From Symbiodinium natans (lineage: Eukaryota > Sar > Dinophyceae > Suessiales > Symbiodiniaceae), in assembly GCA_905221605.1 (NCBI GenBank), contig CAJNDS010000569.1, positions 220,514 to 284,513 on the forward strand: DNA of 64,000 nucleotides, given 5' to 3'. Made by a program: the position numbers and the translations under genes. The first letter of the stretch is position 1; each line of letters starts with the position of its first letter. Below are positions 31,583-43,929 of the stretch, piece by piece. Below the pieces are notes generated by a model, which was not told the origin of the DNA, did not search any database, and worked only from the letters and a program-made list of their open reading frames with translations.

Positions 31583-32635
31583 AGTCGAGGGCGCAGGAGC
31601 CTAACCCTCCCCCTGCAGCGCTGGAAGCCTCGAGGTCGATACCGGACAGAGAGAGGTAAAAATGATAGGGTATACAAGTAAACACGTGTAAACTCATGCT
31701 CACAAACACTGCTCACATTTGCCGATACCACAAGGCCTTCTATAAAGAGCCTGTTTGCCTGTTTGCTTTAAAGTTGGGACTCACGCTTGTTATCGTCACA
31801 TGAACTTTGAGCCCTCTCCGGATTTCCTGGGGGGCCCCTTGCACCATTCCCCTCACTTGCTATTTTGAACACCTTTTTCGAAGTGCCCTTTCGAGTCGAA
31901 GATGTCGTTGGGCGTCCTGCAGGTCCAGGTCATGAAAGCAACGCTAACGAGTATGTGCAACCATGTGCAGTCCGAACAGGCTCTTGCAGCTGACAAGCCT
32001 GTGTTTGGGACTGTAGTTGTCCACGTCGTGCGCAGGCAGCAGACACCTCCAAGCCATCCCCCCGCCACTCTCAAGAAGATGCATCATGGTACTGGCGCAA
32101 CGCACGACAAAACGCGAATCAAGTTCGTGGAAGAGCTGACATGTGCAATGCTCCAATCTTGCTCGCAGGAGACACCGCAGTTCCCTGACATGGCCCTCGT
32201 CAGACTGAACATGGAAGGCCGTACAGGAGGACACATGACATGGCTCGGGGCAGTGGGACGTGCCTGGATGCGTCGAGGGTTCTTGTCGAGGTCTTGCCCG
32301 GGGCTCTGCAGTGTAATAAGCTGACATCTTGCTACATACACGACCCGCTGCCCAGCGAATTGCCCGCTGCAAATGCCCAACTTAGCTGTGTATACGATCA
32401 TGGTCAAGGGACAGTAGGTCATGTCTGCGTTGGTGGAGTGCTTGCCACTATGCACTCCCAACAGTCCAACCACTCCACACTGTTTTCAACCCTAACGACC
32501 TAACGCTCTTTGAAAGTCTTTTGCGACACTCTAAGACTCGACCGCATTGAGAAGTGAGTGCAAAGCACTAGCCGCTCCGTATGGCCTGGGTTGGTCGAGG
32601 AGCTCGTAAAGGTCTGGACGGCAACGCAAGGTATA

Positions 32636-32935
32636 GATTATTGTTTAATTGTTAGTGCACTATTATCTCAATTTATTTATTGTTATTAACTATAGTACAT
32701 TAATCATTCTAAAATACATATATCTGAAAAAACAGATATGTATATTTTTTACCTTTATGATTTAAATACATAGATCGTATATATCTCGACTTTCTATGTC
32801 TATTTAACTTGTTTATTTAATATTTATAATTGAAAGATGGATATTAAATTTGAAGTTTGTTTGTCATATTTGTTCGTATGTATGTATATATATTATATAT
32901 ACCATTTCACATGTCTTTCATATAACTTAATCCGC
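32636..32935. other. AT-rich island
   Basis: About 300 bases, strikingly AT-rich by eye, with sharp edges inside ordinary mid-GC sequence. It includes a hairpin (ATATCTG-AAAAAA-CAGATAT near 32725) followed by a T-run, and a TATATATTATATATA segment at its right end. No long open frame. Origin unknown: an organelle-derived insertion or an AT-rich mobile-element remnant are both possible. Confidence 0.7.
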
Positions 32936-35900
32936 CCAATGGCACCCGGGTTTGCTCCCTGATAAGGTAGGTTTCGCTTTCGTTTTGCTCAGACGCCCCA
33001 GCATGAGAGCCAAAATCAGGTACAAAGGCTGGTTTCGGGCTAGCCCAGCCTGACTGGTTATGTTGTAGTGGAAGACGTTTGAGCTGGTCATGCTCTCGCG
33101 TGGCCGCGAGGTTAAAGTGCTGCCAAGAGAACAACAAGCTTTAGCATCTGCTGTGGAGCTTTGCCAAGAGAACATGCGGGGCCTCACTTGTAGTCGTGGT
33201 TCTGTTGTTGACGAAAGGCCCTTCCGGAACAGTTCGCCGGGCAGGTGACAAGACCTTTTCTGCCGGCTGTCCGTCGCCACCCCCGCCCCGGCCCCCCCCC
33301 CTCACAATTCGAGAATGAAATTTGATCAGGCAGCGGCAGTCGACAGGGGCGAATTCAAATCAGGGGATCGGGTTCCGAGGGTTTTAATCGTGGCCGCCTT
33401 CAACATTCACAATTCGCAGCATCCCATACTAAACATGCGGAAAAAAACTTATACACATACACCGGGTAACTAGACGTATGTATGTGTGTATATATATATA
33501 ATCTATAGATCAGGGAACTGTTGCTGTGGGAGAGGGACCAGCATGACAAGACACTGTCATGGTTGTCAGGGGAAATCGCTACCCCTCTTCTCCGAAGTTT
33601 TTTGTTTGGAGAGCTCTTTCTTCTGGGTTACGAGCTGCCTGAGGTGTGCGATTTGAAGCTCTTTTCTGCTCGTTTTGGGCCAAATCGTCTTCGGCCGGCC
33701 CCAGCATCTGTTGCTTGTTTCCTACTTTTCAGGTGCGCCTTTCCCTTTCCAATGACTCCTTAACAATTTCATCCGGTGCCTCCTTTTGATGTCCTGCAGC
33801 TTTTTCCTCCCCCTGCAAGCTCGTTTTTTGTCAGCGTCTTTTCTTCAAGTTTCTTTTCGGGCGACAGTCTCGTCGCAGCCGCACTTCTCCCCTTCAAGCT
33901 CCTTTGTTGATGCTCTGTCTTTCTGCACAAAGTCTTGTCTTCGACAACTCTTCGGGTTTGCACAGCTTTGTGCGTACCATTGTTCCGTCTTCGAGCGAGC
34001 CAAACACGCGCCGCTTAGCATTGATGACATTACGCGAAGACTAGGGTGGTTTGCAGCACTCCCAAAAAATTTTGCGTTCGTTGCATGGTTGGACGAGAAC
34101 AATCGGTGCCGAGCTCTGCAGCCAGGTGGCGCAGCTTCGTTCTAGATGCCTAACCGGCCAGACCTCGCACGGCGTTGCCGAAGCAGGTTTCAGCAGTTTG
34201 AGGATCATAACTTCGATCGCTTGCCGCGCGAGGACTTTTGGATTTTGTTTAAGATAGTTGCTTGTGTGACCGTGAGCTAAATCGTCGTCTGTTTCGTAGG
34301 TCATCGGCCTGCCTTCACGCCCATAAGAAATTGCAGTTCTTGAGAAAACCCTTTCGTCTAGCATCCTCTTCGTCTTGAAGGTTTGCAAGTGTAGCAACTA
34401 CCTCCAAGGCCAACCGCAAAACACAAATAGCAATCCCAAGTGTATCCACGAAAGACATACCTACCATCGGCTGTTTGCGCTCCCCGCAGAAGACGGGTAT
34501 TCACGAGGACTTGGAGCAGATACGGTGCTAAGTGGCTCCCACGATTGGCCTTCCACGAGCTGTCGGGCTGCTGGCGCTGTGTTCTTTTCAATATTTGAGA
34601 CAGCCTGAGAATCGGATAAATGCAACTTACGTTGAGCGTAGCCTTAGAATCTTCTTCCAAGCCTAATGTGAGATCCAATGTGAATGCAGTTGCCAACCAG
34701 CTACATAAGGCGAGTGCTGTTGCATCCAAAAGCCTCCAAAGAATACATCCACCGGCGGCGTGGTGCCTCCAAGAGGCCACTGTCGTTGCCTACTAGCCGG
34801 CGTCGTGCCCAGTGGGGCTAAGTTCCTCCACTTGGTGGCTGCCGCAACTCATGATCCAGATCCAGGACCTGAGCAGACCTTTTTTCATGCTCACCAAAAG
34901 GACTGTGGCACCCCGCACTCGTCAAGATTCTTAAACCTGCCAAGAGTGCATTCGCAGCTGCTTGCCGCCCACCTCGCGGGAGAAAAAATGCAAGTCGCTC
35001 ATGCTCCTGGGATAGCCTCCATGTCTTCTTCGCATTACAACCAAGCTTAACGGTCGAGGTGCTGCGCACACCAAGGCTGTGGCCGGCGTCGCTTACCCAG
35101 CCGCCTAAGAACATACATGCCCTCTCAACTGGCGCTCCAACCGCTGAACGGAATTTTCACGAGGGCTCGGGCGGGTGACGGGTCAAAGAAGCTCCTCATT
35201 GGTCGGCCTGGCACTCGCACTGCCCCTTGGGAATTCTACATGCAGTGCTCATGTTACCACCGCACTTTCCGAACACATACACTCGTCATCTACCGCCGAA
35301 CTCTGCACACACAACAAACACAGCGCCGTCAGGGAAACAATACCTCCTCGTGGCCTGCCGTCATATAAGTGCAGGCTGTTCAGAGAACCTCACACGCTAC
35401 TGTCCCTTCGGTTCGGCATATGCCACTTCGCGCACGTCAGGTCGGGACTGCGCCAGACGTTCCAAAAATACCATATCCGACCCCGAAGAAATTTAGAAAC
35501 CATCGGCGGCGTGGCTCCAGCCGAGCGTGGAAGGCGGGGTCGATTGCTGTCCGTGGGCTGAGACTGGCTGCCAGTTGTCGCCCTGCCAAGAGAGAAAGCT
35601 CGGGAACCCCGAAAAAAATCGGACAAGAATGACATGTGTTTGGCCATGCAATGGCGGCTTTCTTGCAGGATCAAAGCTCGTGCTGCAAGTGCCTACAGTC
35701 CGCCAAGACGAACCTTAACTTAGACCCATGGCGGCAATGATCACAATGATTTACTACGTCGTAAACAGTAAGTGTGCGCCATTAACTAATTCCAAGCTTG
35801 GATTTTGTCCCTAGGCTTCTTTGTCTAAGCCTTCATGTCTCTTTGAACGGCTGCACCATGTGTGTCTCTCACACTTCGCCCGCCCTCTGTGACCTCCTCA

Positions 35901-36269
35901 AGCCCGCAACCTGCCGACGAGAAGTGCACGCATCGTGCGTCCCACCGCCTGCAAAGCGGTCGGAATTTCCATGATGGAGATTTCCGAATGTCCCATCGTC
36001 GCTGCTGTGGCCACTAGCGGGCAACTGCAAGATTCCATCCTGCCGTCACTCCAGACCGCGCTGTTAGGCAGCTTTCGGGTCGGCGAGGACCGCTGGGGCT
36101 CAGCTATGCTGCCAAGGTCTCCTGGGAAGGCAACTTTAAACCTTCTTCTAAGTTTGGCTCAAGCCATTCCCTTAAATTTTTCCCGGACATCACGCTGCCA
36201 TGCTGTGAGCGTGGGCCTGACGGTCATAGAAGTTAAAGGCGAGGGAAGTGCCCTGGTACCAATCGTTAC

Positions 36270-36426
36270 CCCGCCGCTGATCCACATGGCCCCCACAAGA
36301 CTCCAGAAGCGGCACGCGAGGCAGCAGCGCAGTCAGCACGAACATCCGTCCGCAAGCGTCGCTCCAGACCGGCGCTTCCGCCGACGGGCTAGGGTTTGCG
36401 AGCCGCGGGGGCTCAGCTTCTGCCAT
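36270..36426 (-). CDS. Possible initial exon with ATG
   Basis: From an ATG at 36426 the minus strand reads MAEAEPPRLANPSPSAEAPV, then a hydrophobic stretch (MFVLTALLPRVPLLES), up to a GT donor (GCGGG|GTAACG). The Pro/Ala/Glu N-terminus looks like genuine dinoflagellate coding sequence. No partner exon or domain was found, so this is tentative. Confidence 0.35.
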
Positions 36427-38644
36427 CGTCCGCCTTGAGCCGTTTGTGAGTGAAGTGCCTCTTCTTGCTTGGTCTACAATTTGAAAACCTATGCCTTCCG
36501 CCATCAAGCCAAAGTTTGGCTTGGCCTTGGCCAAGCCACTTAGGCACTGTAAATCAGAACCTGAAAGTGTCGGGACTCGTCTACTGTAGGCAGCCAACTA
36601 TCTTGCTGGCCACTTGCACATTTTCCACGCCATGGGGGTAAGCTCTGCTAACATGGTGCGGCCCTTCAGCCAGCATTCCCTCCCACCCTAACCCTATAAA
36701 CCCCAGACCCTATTCTTTTCACCCACCTGCGCCGCCGACTCTGTACTGGCCTTAACTCCAATCCTACATGGGTTGGTCCCCAAAAAAAAATCACATGGGG
36801 TCGCGACAGACAACCGGCGCCCATCGTGGTAGCCCAGACCATGACCGCCCCAGAGAACATGTGTGTTGCTGTTGCTGCTAGGTAGGGTTTTTGTGAAGGA
36901 TACTTCTCGAAGTCTGCGTGCGGGGCCAATTGCAGCCCCGGCCTGCCAGCACAACGTGTCGGCGCAGCGAGGCTTGGGTGGAACAGCTTGAGGAGCCGAA
37001 AACCCAAACCCGAAGTCCGTCTCAACTTCACCCCGTTTTTGCCCTCTAACCTCCTCATGCCCTCGCATCCCCACAATTGTGAGCTTTGGAAAGCCCAACC
37101 CGAAAGTTAGGGTTATGTTCCGCGGGAAGTTGTGGGAAATTCAAATTTCAGTACGTTTGCCACCAGGTGACCAACCACTCAACTCACAATCCCAGAAACC
37201 CAGCTGCCAGATTCATTACAGCATCAGACTGCCCGAAAATCCTGCCACGTTCGCCCGCGCACTAGTGCACTAACGTGTCGAGCTCGTGAGCGCAGCAAAT
37301 CCAGTAAAACATCATTTTTTGAAGCCGATGCAGCGCAGCTGTCATCAGCACACTCTGATTTGACCCATAGATGCAATCGTCCCCAGCTTAAATAGCTGTG
37401 CAGGAATCCATACTGCAGACCTCCCTGCTGTAAGGCCGGCAAAGTGTTTCGGTCCGCTCCCCATGCATCTACTGAGCACAGGTGCTTCTCCGGCCACTGG
37501 GCCTCAGGAGTCCCAAGCTTGAATCGATACCATGGCACATGTAGAGTCTGTGTGTGCTACGTGGGGTTGGCCCTTTGCGACCCGAATACAATACTATTTT
37601 AACACCATTCAATATAGGCAGACATCGAATTGGGCCCCCATTTAGATCACCACACCTATAACTTAGACTGTTCCAACCCATGACCAACTCATGCGCGAAC
37701 AGTGTGCCCCTACAGTCCGAAGTGAACGTCATCCTTCGTCATTCGGCAGAGCGTGGGCCGTCTATCTTTGAAACCGGGGCCCGCCCGCTTCTGCAAACCT
37801 TGAGGAGGCAGCACCGGCGACTAAGCGCCGATTGCCCAAACACACACAGCACGAAATGACGAGTTGTGGACTACCCACATGGACCAAAGAGGAACCGAAT
37901 CTTCCCAGTCTTTGGCCGCTGCAGTTTCCTCGGCAATGCGCTTTCGCGATCTCCTCCAATCGGACTTGGCCTCGCCGTTCTTTCTGCGGAAACTCAGTAT
38001 ATGCCGCCTGAAGGTTGTTTGTGGAAGGCGAATTTCACCAGCTCCTGCTCCTTTTCTGTCAGGTCGTGGTGCAGTAAAAAACCCTTCCCCGCCTCGTCGC
38101 ACTTGTAAAAACCAGCGGAAGAATCGAATTTTCTTGTCCACGGCATAACTTCAGCTGTCAGCATACGTGGAGGACGGAGAACTGGTCTCTTCTCCATAGC
38201 CGAAGAGTGCAGCACGCCAGAAAGCAGACCATCCGGCGTAATTTTCGCACGGTACTTCGAACCGCTTCCCCAATGTCCAACCCATACCTCTTCCGTGACC
38301 ATTCCCACCTGGCCCCCTGGCTGCGCAACAACTCTTGTGAAGACTCTCTCATCTGTTGGGTGACGACCCTGGTCTTGTTTTGAGAGCGCTAGGCTGAAAG
38401 ACCTGGCTGGCCGTGTGGCATGATCCATCGGGTATGCTCGGAGCCGCCTGCTGCATGCAAAAAACTCAAGCAACACCCATGCCTGCACGCATGAGTAAAG
38501 AAGGCTGGTAAAGCATGGCAGGCGCTTCCGGGTAAGGGAATTCGGAGCTCGAGTTCTATCCTACTGGGTCACCACTGTGACCCCAGTGACAACTGCAGGC
38601 TGTCTCTTGGAAGACTCCGGATGATACAGCACGAAAGCCCCAAC

Positions 38645-38690
38645 ACTAAACCCTCTAAACCCTAAACCCTAAACCCCTAAACCCCAATTG
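38645..38690 (-). repeat. Interstitial telomere-type repeat (CCCTAAA)
   Basis: About six CCCTAAA units with CCCTCTAAA and CCCCTAAA variants. Confidence 0.9.
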
Positions 38691-38877
38691 TCGTTGCCAC
38701 TATGGACGACGGCAGAATCGCAGGCCTGAAGCCTCTGCCCATGGTCCCCTCCTATGTAGCCGTTTCAGAAGTGCGCTCAGCAAAACACAAATCCCCAAAC
38801 AGGGGGTGGAGTCCTAAACATGGTCATATAGCATTTTGAATGTTATTTATGGGCAGCTCCCGAGTTTGTACTTGCAT

Positions 38878-38915
38878 GGGGGGAGGGGGGGGGGGGGGGG
38901 GGGCGGTGGGGGGTG
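38878..38915 (+). repeat. G-run
   Basis: About 25 G with one A and a few C/T interruptions; could form a G-quadruplex. No gene association. Confidence 0.85.
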
Positions 38916-41586
38916 GTGCGCAGCCTGCCTTCCGTTTAGAGCCCATTTGGTTTGAAGAATTCCCTTCTGCTTTAAATTCTTGGCAGTGTCAGACACAATG
39001 GCAGTAGGCAACGTTTCTCGGTGGACCTTCGTCTTCTGGCAAAGGCTGGTAGCGGAAACCTTTCGGACGTTCTGCCTCTTCACATTGCGCGTCCTCGCTC
39101 GGAGCCTTAATCGGGCACAATCTCTTCTGCATTGCGCAAGTTCGCAAGAGAGCACTCTGTGCTTATGATAGCGTATGGGAGTCTCGGGCCGGGCGCAAAT
39201 TGATCATCGGGCAACTCTTCCGCTCGGGCATCCTATTTTCCTACCTGGCTCTCCAGTGCCTCAAGCAATGGCATGAACCCGTCTACTTCTTCCCTGACAG
39301 GGCAATGCTTCGAACCTATCCAAGCAGATCCAAGCAGCCCATCCCCGTCAGCTTGACTGGATTGCGAGGCGTTGAAGCCGAGCTCCCTCGCCTCTCGCAC
39401 GAACCCAACACTAGCCCACTGCGTCTTGCAAATTCAATGGCTGTCCTCGGGAAGCGCCTCCCGCAGCGAATTCCTCAAAGGCTTATCTGTTACCCAAGCT
39501 GGATGCATTGCCATTGAGTGCCTGAGGCCCCAGAAAACAACCGCTCTCCCCCCGCCCCCTTCCGCCACACACCCGCTCGTCATTCGGAGCCATCTGGAAC
39601 TGATCATGCTGTCTGAGGGCCCGGTGAGTTTTTCCTCGGTCGGCACCAAGGCCACTTGTCTGTTCGACGGTTTGGGTTTTTTACCCGCCTGACATGCAGC
39701 GGATGGGCAGTCCTGTTGACTTCCGTTCTCTCTTGGGCAGACACTGGCTAAAGCCTAATTCAGAAGCCGATCAGAAGCGGCATCAAGAATCTGTTGGTGC
39801 AACCCTTGGTGAGAATTTCTCCATTCAACCTAGCACGGCAAGGCCTCGGCAGAAGTCTGCGAGAACAGTAGCATGTACGATGAGGGAGGAGGACCAGCGA
39901 ATGGGCAAGAGCCAGACAAGAAACTCAAACTGTTTTGACGACTGCAGGCCCTCTCCTATAATTGCTGGAGAAAAAACTCTTTCGCCGAAGTGCGGAATGT
40001 GTGGCGACGGAACGCATGTCATCCTCCACTTCTTCAGCTCGACGCGTGGCTCGGGCGACGGTCCACGGCTCCAAGGACATGCACGGGAACTTCCCGAAAC
40101 TTACCTTCCCCGGCTCTGCAGGCTGCGATGCAATCTGCAATCGGCCAAAACAAGCTCAAGGCAATCGGGGGGGGGGGGCCCTCCGGCGTACGTTCCCAGT
40201 GGGGCAATGGCCTCCTGCACATTTCATAGCCTTGCAAAGAATTCCTCGTCGTTTAGGGAGTGCGTCCAACAGTGCTTGCACTGTCGCAGCCGACTTTCGA
40301 AATGACCCATCTGGTATCGAATCGGGGTTTCAGTGTAACATGATATCTTGACACGGCCTGCAATGTCATCCCGTTGCCGCGACCACGCGGCAAAGTGCCT
40401 AGTCCTCAGGATTGCTGGCGCACTGAACTTAGCAGACTCAGCTCGCCCAATCCTCCATCCCCAGCGAGCGCCAGGCCTTCATGTCAGCTGCGGCTGCGGC
40501 GGCACCAAACTGGAGAATTCAAAAAGGGGCGCCCCCCCCCCGGGGCTTTCGGGAAGCGCACGCCATGGTGGCTGAAGGTCCCCGAAAGAGCACTCATGCC
40601 ACAGCATGTTCCAGCTTCATCGAACCATCAATCCCCATGCAGAACCTCCAAAAATCTGGGCCGTGCTGCTTGCAAGTGCTCGCGTCTGCCACAAGGAGGA
40701 TTTTGTCGTGCAGTACGCAACATCACCAGCCCCAAGTTGGATCAGTAAACCCCCAGACCTACAACCACCCTTCGGAGAGATCATATTTGATGCTCCCGAA
40801 TATTTCGGTATTCCACCTGAAAGGGCAAACACCCCACATCCTACCCCCGCAAGTAAGGACTCTTCACTTACTCCTAACTTTCCTGCTGTGGTCGGCTGCT
40901 TGCGTTTTTGGTGGACTTCCTGGGCCCCAGACGTTTTTTAGTACGCAGCCTCGCAACCACAGCTGCGATCTTGCCTGCTTCTGATGCTCTCTTCGCACAA
41001 CCAGTGATTCCAGTCTCTTGCTGGCCGCCCCGCGGCATATTGATGGGTCCCATCCTCGGCGGATCCCAGCAGCTGAATGTGGCTACACGCTACTCCCGTT
41101 TGTGGCTACCAAAAATCCGACCACCCTGAGTTTGACACCACACACACACACTGTGCGACATTCTGGTGAACTGTTAAACGGAACGGGTAATTTCCCCACG
41201 ATCTTCGTTCACAAATTCTGCATAATGCATGGAGCCTCGCGGTCAGTTTGTCCATCTGTTCTTTTGCATCGTTTCCTGTCGAAACAAGTTCAGAAGCGGG
41301 AATCTCCATGGTCGGACACCCCTGAATTAACTGTTGGTAGAGATCCCATAAGAAATGTCCACCCGTGCTCTTGATCACTTGAACCGTTGGACATGACTCC
41401 TGAGAAAAGGCGAGAGCGGGTACACGAAAACTCCACGTGTGGTGTTCTAAGGACAAGGCTAAACAAAGAAAGCAGTTGCTTTAACGAACAAAGGCGCCCG
41501 CGAAGCACGTGTGATCCCAGGCGAAAACTAATGCATGCATACGCCTACTGACGAAATGCCATTCTTGCTACAGAACGCTCGCTACA

Positions 41587-41812
41587 CTACCAAGGGATCC
41601 TGCTCTTCTCGATGGGCTTCTTGCTGGTCTGGCCTTGTCGACATAGCTCCTCATGGACTGTCATGCTGCCCATACCAAGGCAAATGAAGAACAATCCTGC
41701 TGTATACTCATCGCGCTCTACCGAGGAATCAACATCCTCAACTTGTTTCTGGCGGCCTGCCTGGGCCCTCGATGCCCTGCTGCCTTGTCGCCCAGTTTCT
41801 TTGCGGAAAACT
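41587..41812 (-). CDS. Possible C-terminal exon, unknown protein
   Basis: After a CCGCAAAG acceptor-like site the minus strand reads a basic/polar region (RAQAGRQKQVEDVDSSVERD), a short hydrophobic patch (AGLFFICLGMGSM) and VHEELCRQGQTSKKPIEKSR, ending at TAG 41587. It looks coding by composition only. No domain recognised and no partner exon. Confidence 0.35.
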
Positions 41813-42980
41813 TGAAAGACTGCTGCAAATCGCATGTGGAAAACCCAAACTACTGATCGTCTGGTGCAGGCAAAAGCAAACCCCATTGGTAATGGCAGCA
41901 CGCCCGGGCTCGATACGGTAGATCGCCCTGTGCTGGAAATCACCTGCTTCGAGTCCCAGGCATACCTGGGGGCGGTGCGCGGCCACCGACTCCCAAGAAC
42001 GGTTTCGCTGTACATAAAACGAAACAATGTAAAGTACATGTCGATAAACATTTATACAGTAGTAACATGTAAGAAAGTAGGTCACATGTAGTAACATGTA
42101 TAACATGTAGTAACACGTTTGTGTCGCATTGCTTGGTTGCTTGGTTCGGTCGCTGTTTGTTGGCAGGCTGGTTCCTTGGCTTGCCTTCGTTTCTTGGGAT
42201 GCCTGACCCAATGACCGCTTTGCTTTTCTTGCTTGCTGCTTGCTTGCTTTGATTTCATGTTGGGCGGCAGGGGTGGCCCATTCACATAGGCAAGCATACC
42301 GAATCAAAACAGATCAGGGACAATCGTTACGCCCATCCTAGGACACCTGCAGTCAATTTGAGTTCCTGGCGTGTTGCAAGTTTCGGACGCTGGCACACCC
42401 TTTAATGCGCAGTAGCAACACAGGGAGGTTCCGCCTCAAAAAGCTTGCACAATCTGCAAATGCCAGACTGATTTCGGTTGTGTGGGTGTTTGTCCCTGTG
42501 CATCATGGGCCTTAAAAAAAAAAACACTTTGTCGCCAACCGAACGCCCGAGCTGAGTGGTCTTCCAAATGCGCCTCCCATTCTGATATGAGGCCAGATGT
42601 GCATCATCATTTCTTGCGTAACTCCTATAAACACCGAGACCGAAGGGCCTTAACTGCAGCTTGCAGCGATGGACATCTTCCCGCATGACATCAAGAGAAA
42701 GCAGCTACTATCCGCAGTGTAAATGGCAGCTGCCTCAACGGGTGCCAGCTGATTCTCCACAGCGACATAGGAATTCTACAGCAGATCCCGCCTCATCGGG
42801 AGCCGATGCTGCAGGAACCTCATTGGGAACATTGCTGTTAGTCGGAGAGTTGGACCTTCGGTTGTAAATCTACCGAGACAAGGGTCCAGCCCAGGGCCTG
42901 AACGATGGCGGTGAGGTCTCTACCCAGCTGCAGTGTCCACCCTCAGCACTCTCTCCAGGACCGACCCCAATCTTTACGAA
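41813..42980. other. No gene recognised; small repeats
   Basis: Contains short direct repeats of AGTAACATGT at about 42058-42112 and a GCTTGCTT-rich patch near 42230. No exon supportable. Confidence 0.4.
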
Positions 42981-43929
42981 TCAGCCGGCCAATCGGAACC
43001 CCCGTTCTCCTCTGCAGCATGCTGACATCACGGAATGTGCTGGTTCCCCCTGTCCTGCGGGATACAAATGTCTTCGGCCGCGGATCAAGCTCACCCCCAC
43101 CGCTGCGTCAACGCCACTTCTTCGACCGAGTTGCCCAAAGCATCTGCAACACCTCAACATGGCCCTGCTCTGCCGCAAGTTTTGCTGTGTCTCTCCTTGG
43201 TTATCACGGGCAAAAAGATCCGCGCCAACGCTCTTTAAGGCATGAAGAGCCTCGGCCGTAAAGTCGTTCAATGCTGCGTAGTGCTGGCGTCTTGCCCCGG
43301 CCCTTCCTGGGATGATATGTCTGCACGTAGATCCTTGAGTGACTGCAACACGTTTCATCGTGTCCGTTCTGTGCGCCCCAGTGCGCTGGGGTCTTGCCCG
43401 TGCTATCCTGTCCGTGCCATCTGCCCCTAGCTCGTGCAATGCCCAACACTTCAGAATAACCGCCGTGCACTGTGTGCACTGGCATGATGCCCTGTCATCT
43501 TTTCTGCAAGATCTTGTCCGAGCTCTTGCAGCACCTGCAGCCAACTGCCACATTTCCTGTCTCCGCTGCCAAATGGGCCGCAAGACGTCCCTTTCTCGTC
43601 CGAACCCACCGATAGAATCTCTCCGAGTCTGCCATGTCCCTGCACATCCACTGTCCTGCTTGAGCTGCAGAATCACAGCATCTGACCCTTCCGAGTTCTT
43701 CCGGACAAAGGATCTCCACCCACCACGTTCGCAGAAGGGACACAACTCCATCGCCCCTCCGGCAGCTTTCGGAGTTTCGATGTCGCTTCGAGGAAGATTT
43801 CGGGGTTCTGCTATGGTGCTTGCCTTGCCTTTTCCTCTCATATCGACGTCGACTGCCTGGCTCAACAGCCGGCTGCCGCAGCTGAGCAGAACACTGTAGA
43901 AGAGTCCTTAGAATCGCCCCGGTTGCCAC
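42981..43929 (-). pseudogene. Decayed ankyrin-repeat gene
   Basis: Ankyrin units are plainly visible on the minus strand but are spread over all three frames. Examples in one frame or another are GKTPAHWGAQNGHDET, YAALNDFTAEALHALKSVGA, RLAAHLAAETGNVAV and VLQELGQDLAEK. Moving along the locus, the ankyrin signal jumps frame several times (near 43.30, 43.48 and 43.57 kb) without plausible splice sites. Single-base indels therefore broke an originally continuous array, and key repeat residues are also lost. The repeat type (VL-ELGAD consensus) differs from the VRLLLEAGAD type of the two intact ankyrin genes, so it derives from another subfamily. Confidence 0.75.

Larger units (their letters stand above)
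31376..36269. other. Gene-poor stretch with telomere-like tract, AT-rich island and TA repeat
   Basis: No confident exon. A minus-strand reading at about 34150-34390 (DERVFSRTAISYGREG) and plus-strand open frames near 31.9-32.3 kb were considered but lack domain or splice support. Short (TA)n at about 33486-33500. Confidence 0.35.
36427..41586. other. No confident gene; telomere-like tract and G-run
   Basis: Coding-like but unrecognised minus-strand readings occur at about 38050-38360 (DERVFTRVVAQPGGQVGMVT) and 41150-41400 (MEIPASELVSTGNDAKEQMD), and a plus-strand one at 40606-40941 (FGEIIFDAPEYFGIPPERAN). None has a domain or proven splice boundaries. A short degenerate CCCTA tract lies at 36685-36711, and a G-run at 40166-40178. 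Confidence 0.35.

Noticed and set aside
36145-36165. TTTGGCTCAAG resembling the end of the dinoflagellate spliced leader
   Set aside because: Only about 11 bases match, on the strand opposite the neighbouring exon, and the rest of the leader is absent.
34041-38360. Two DERVF(S/T)R segments about 4 kb apart as a duplicated gene
   Set aside because: Similarity does not extend beyond a few residues.
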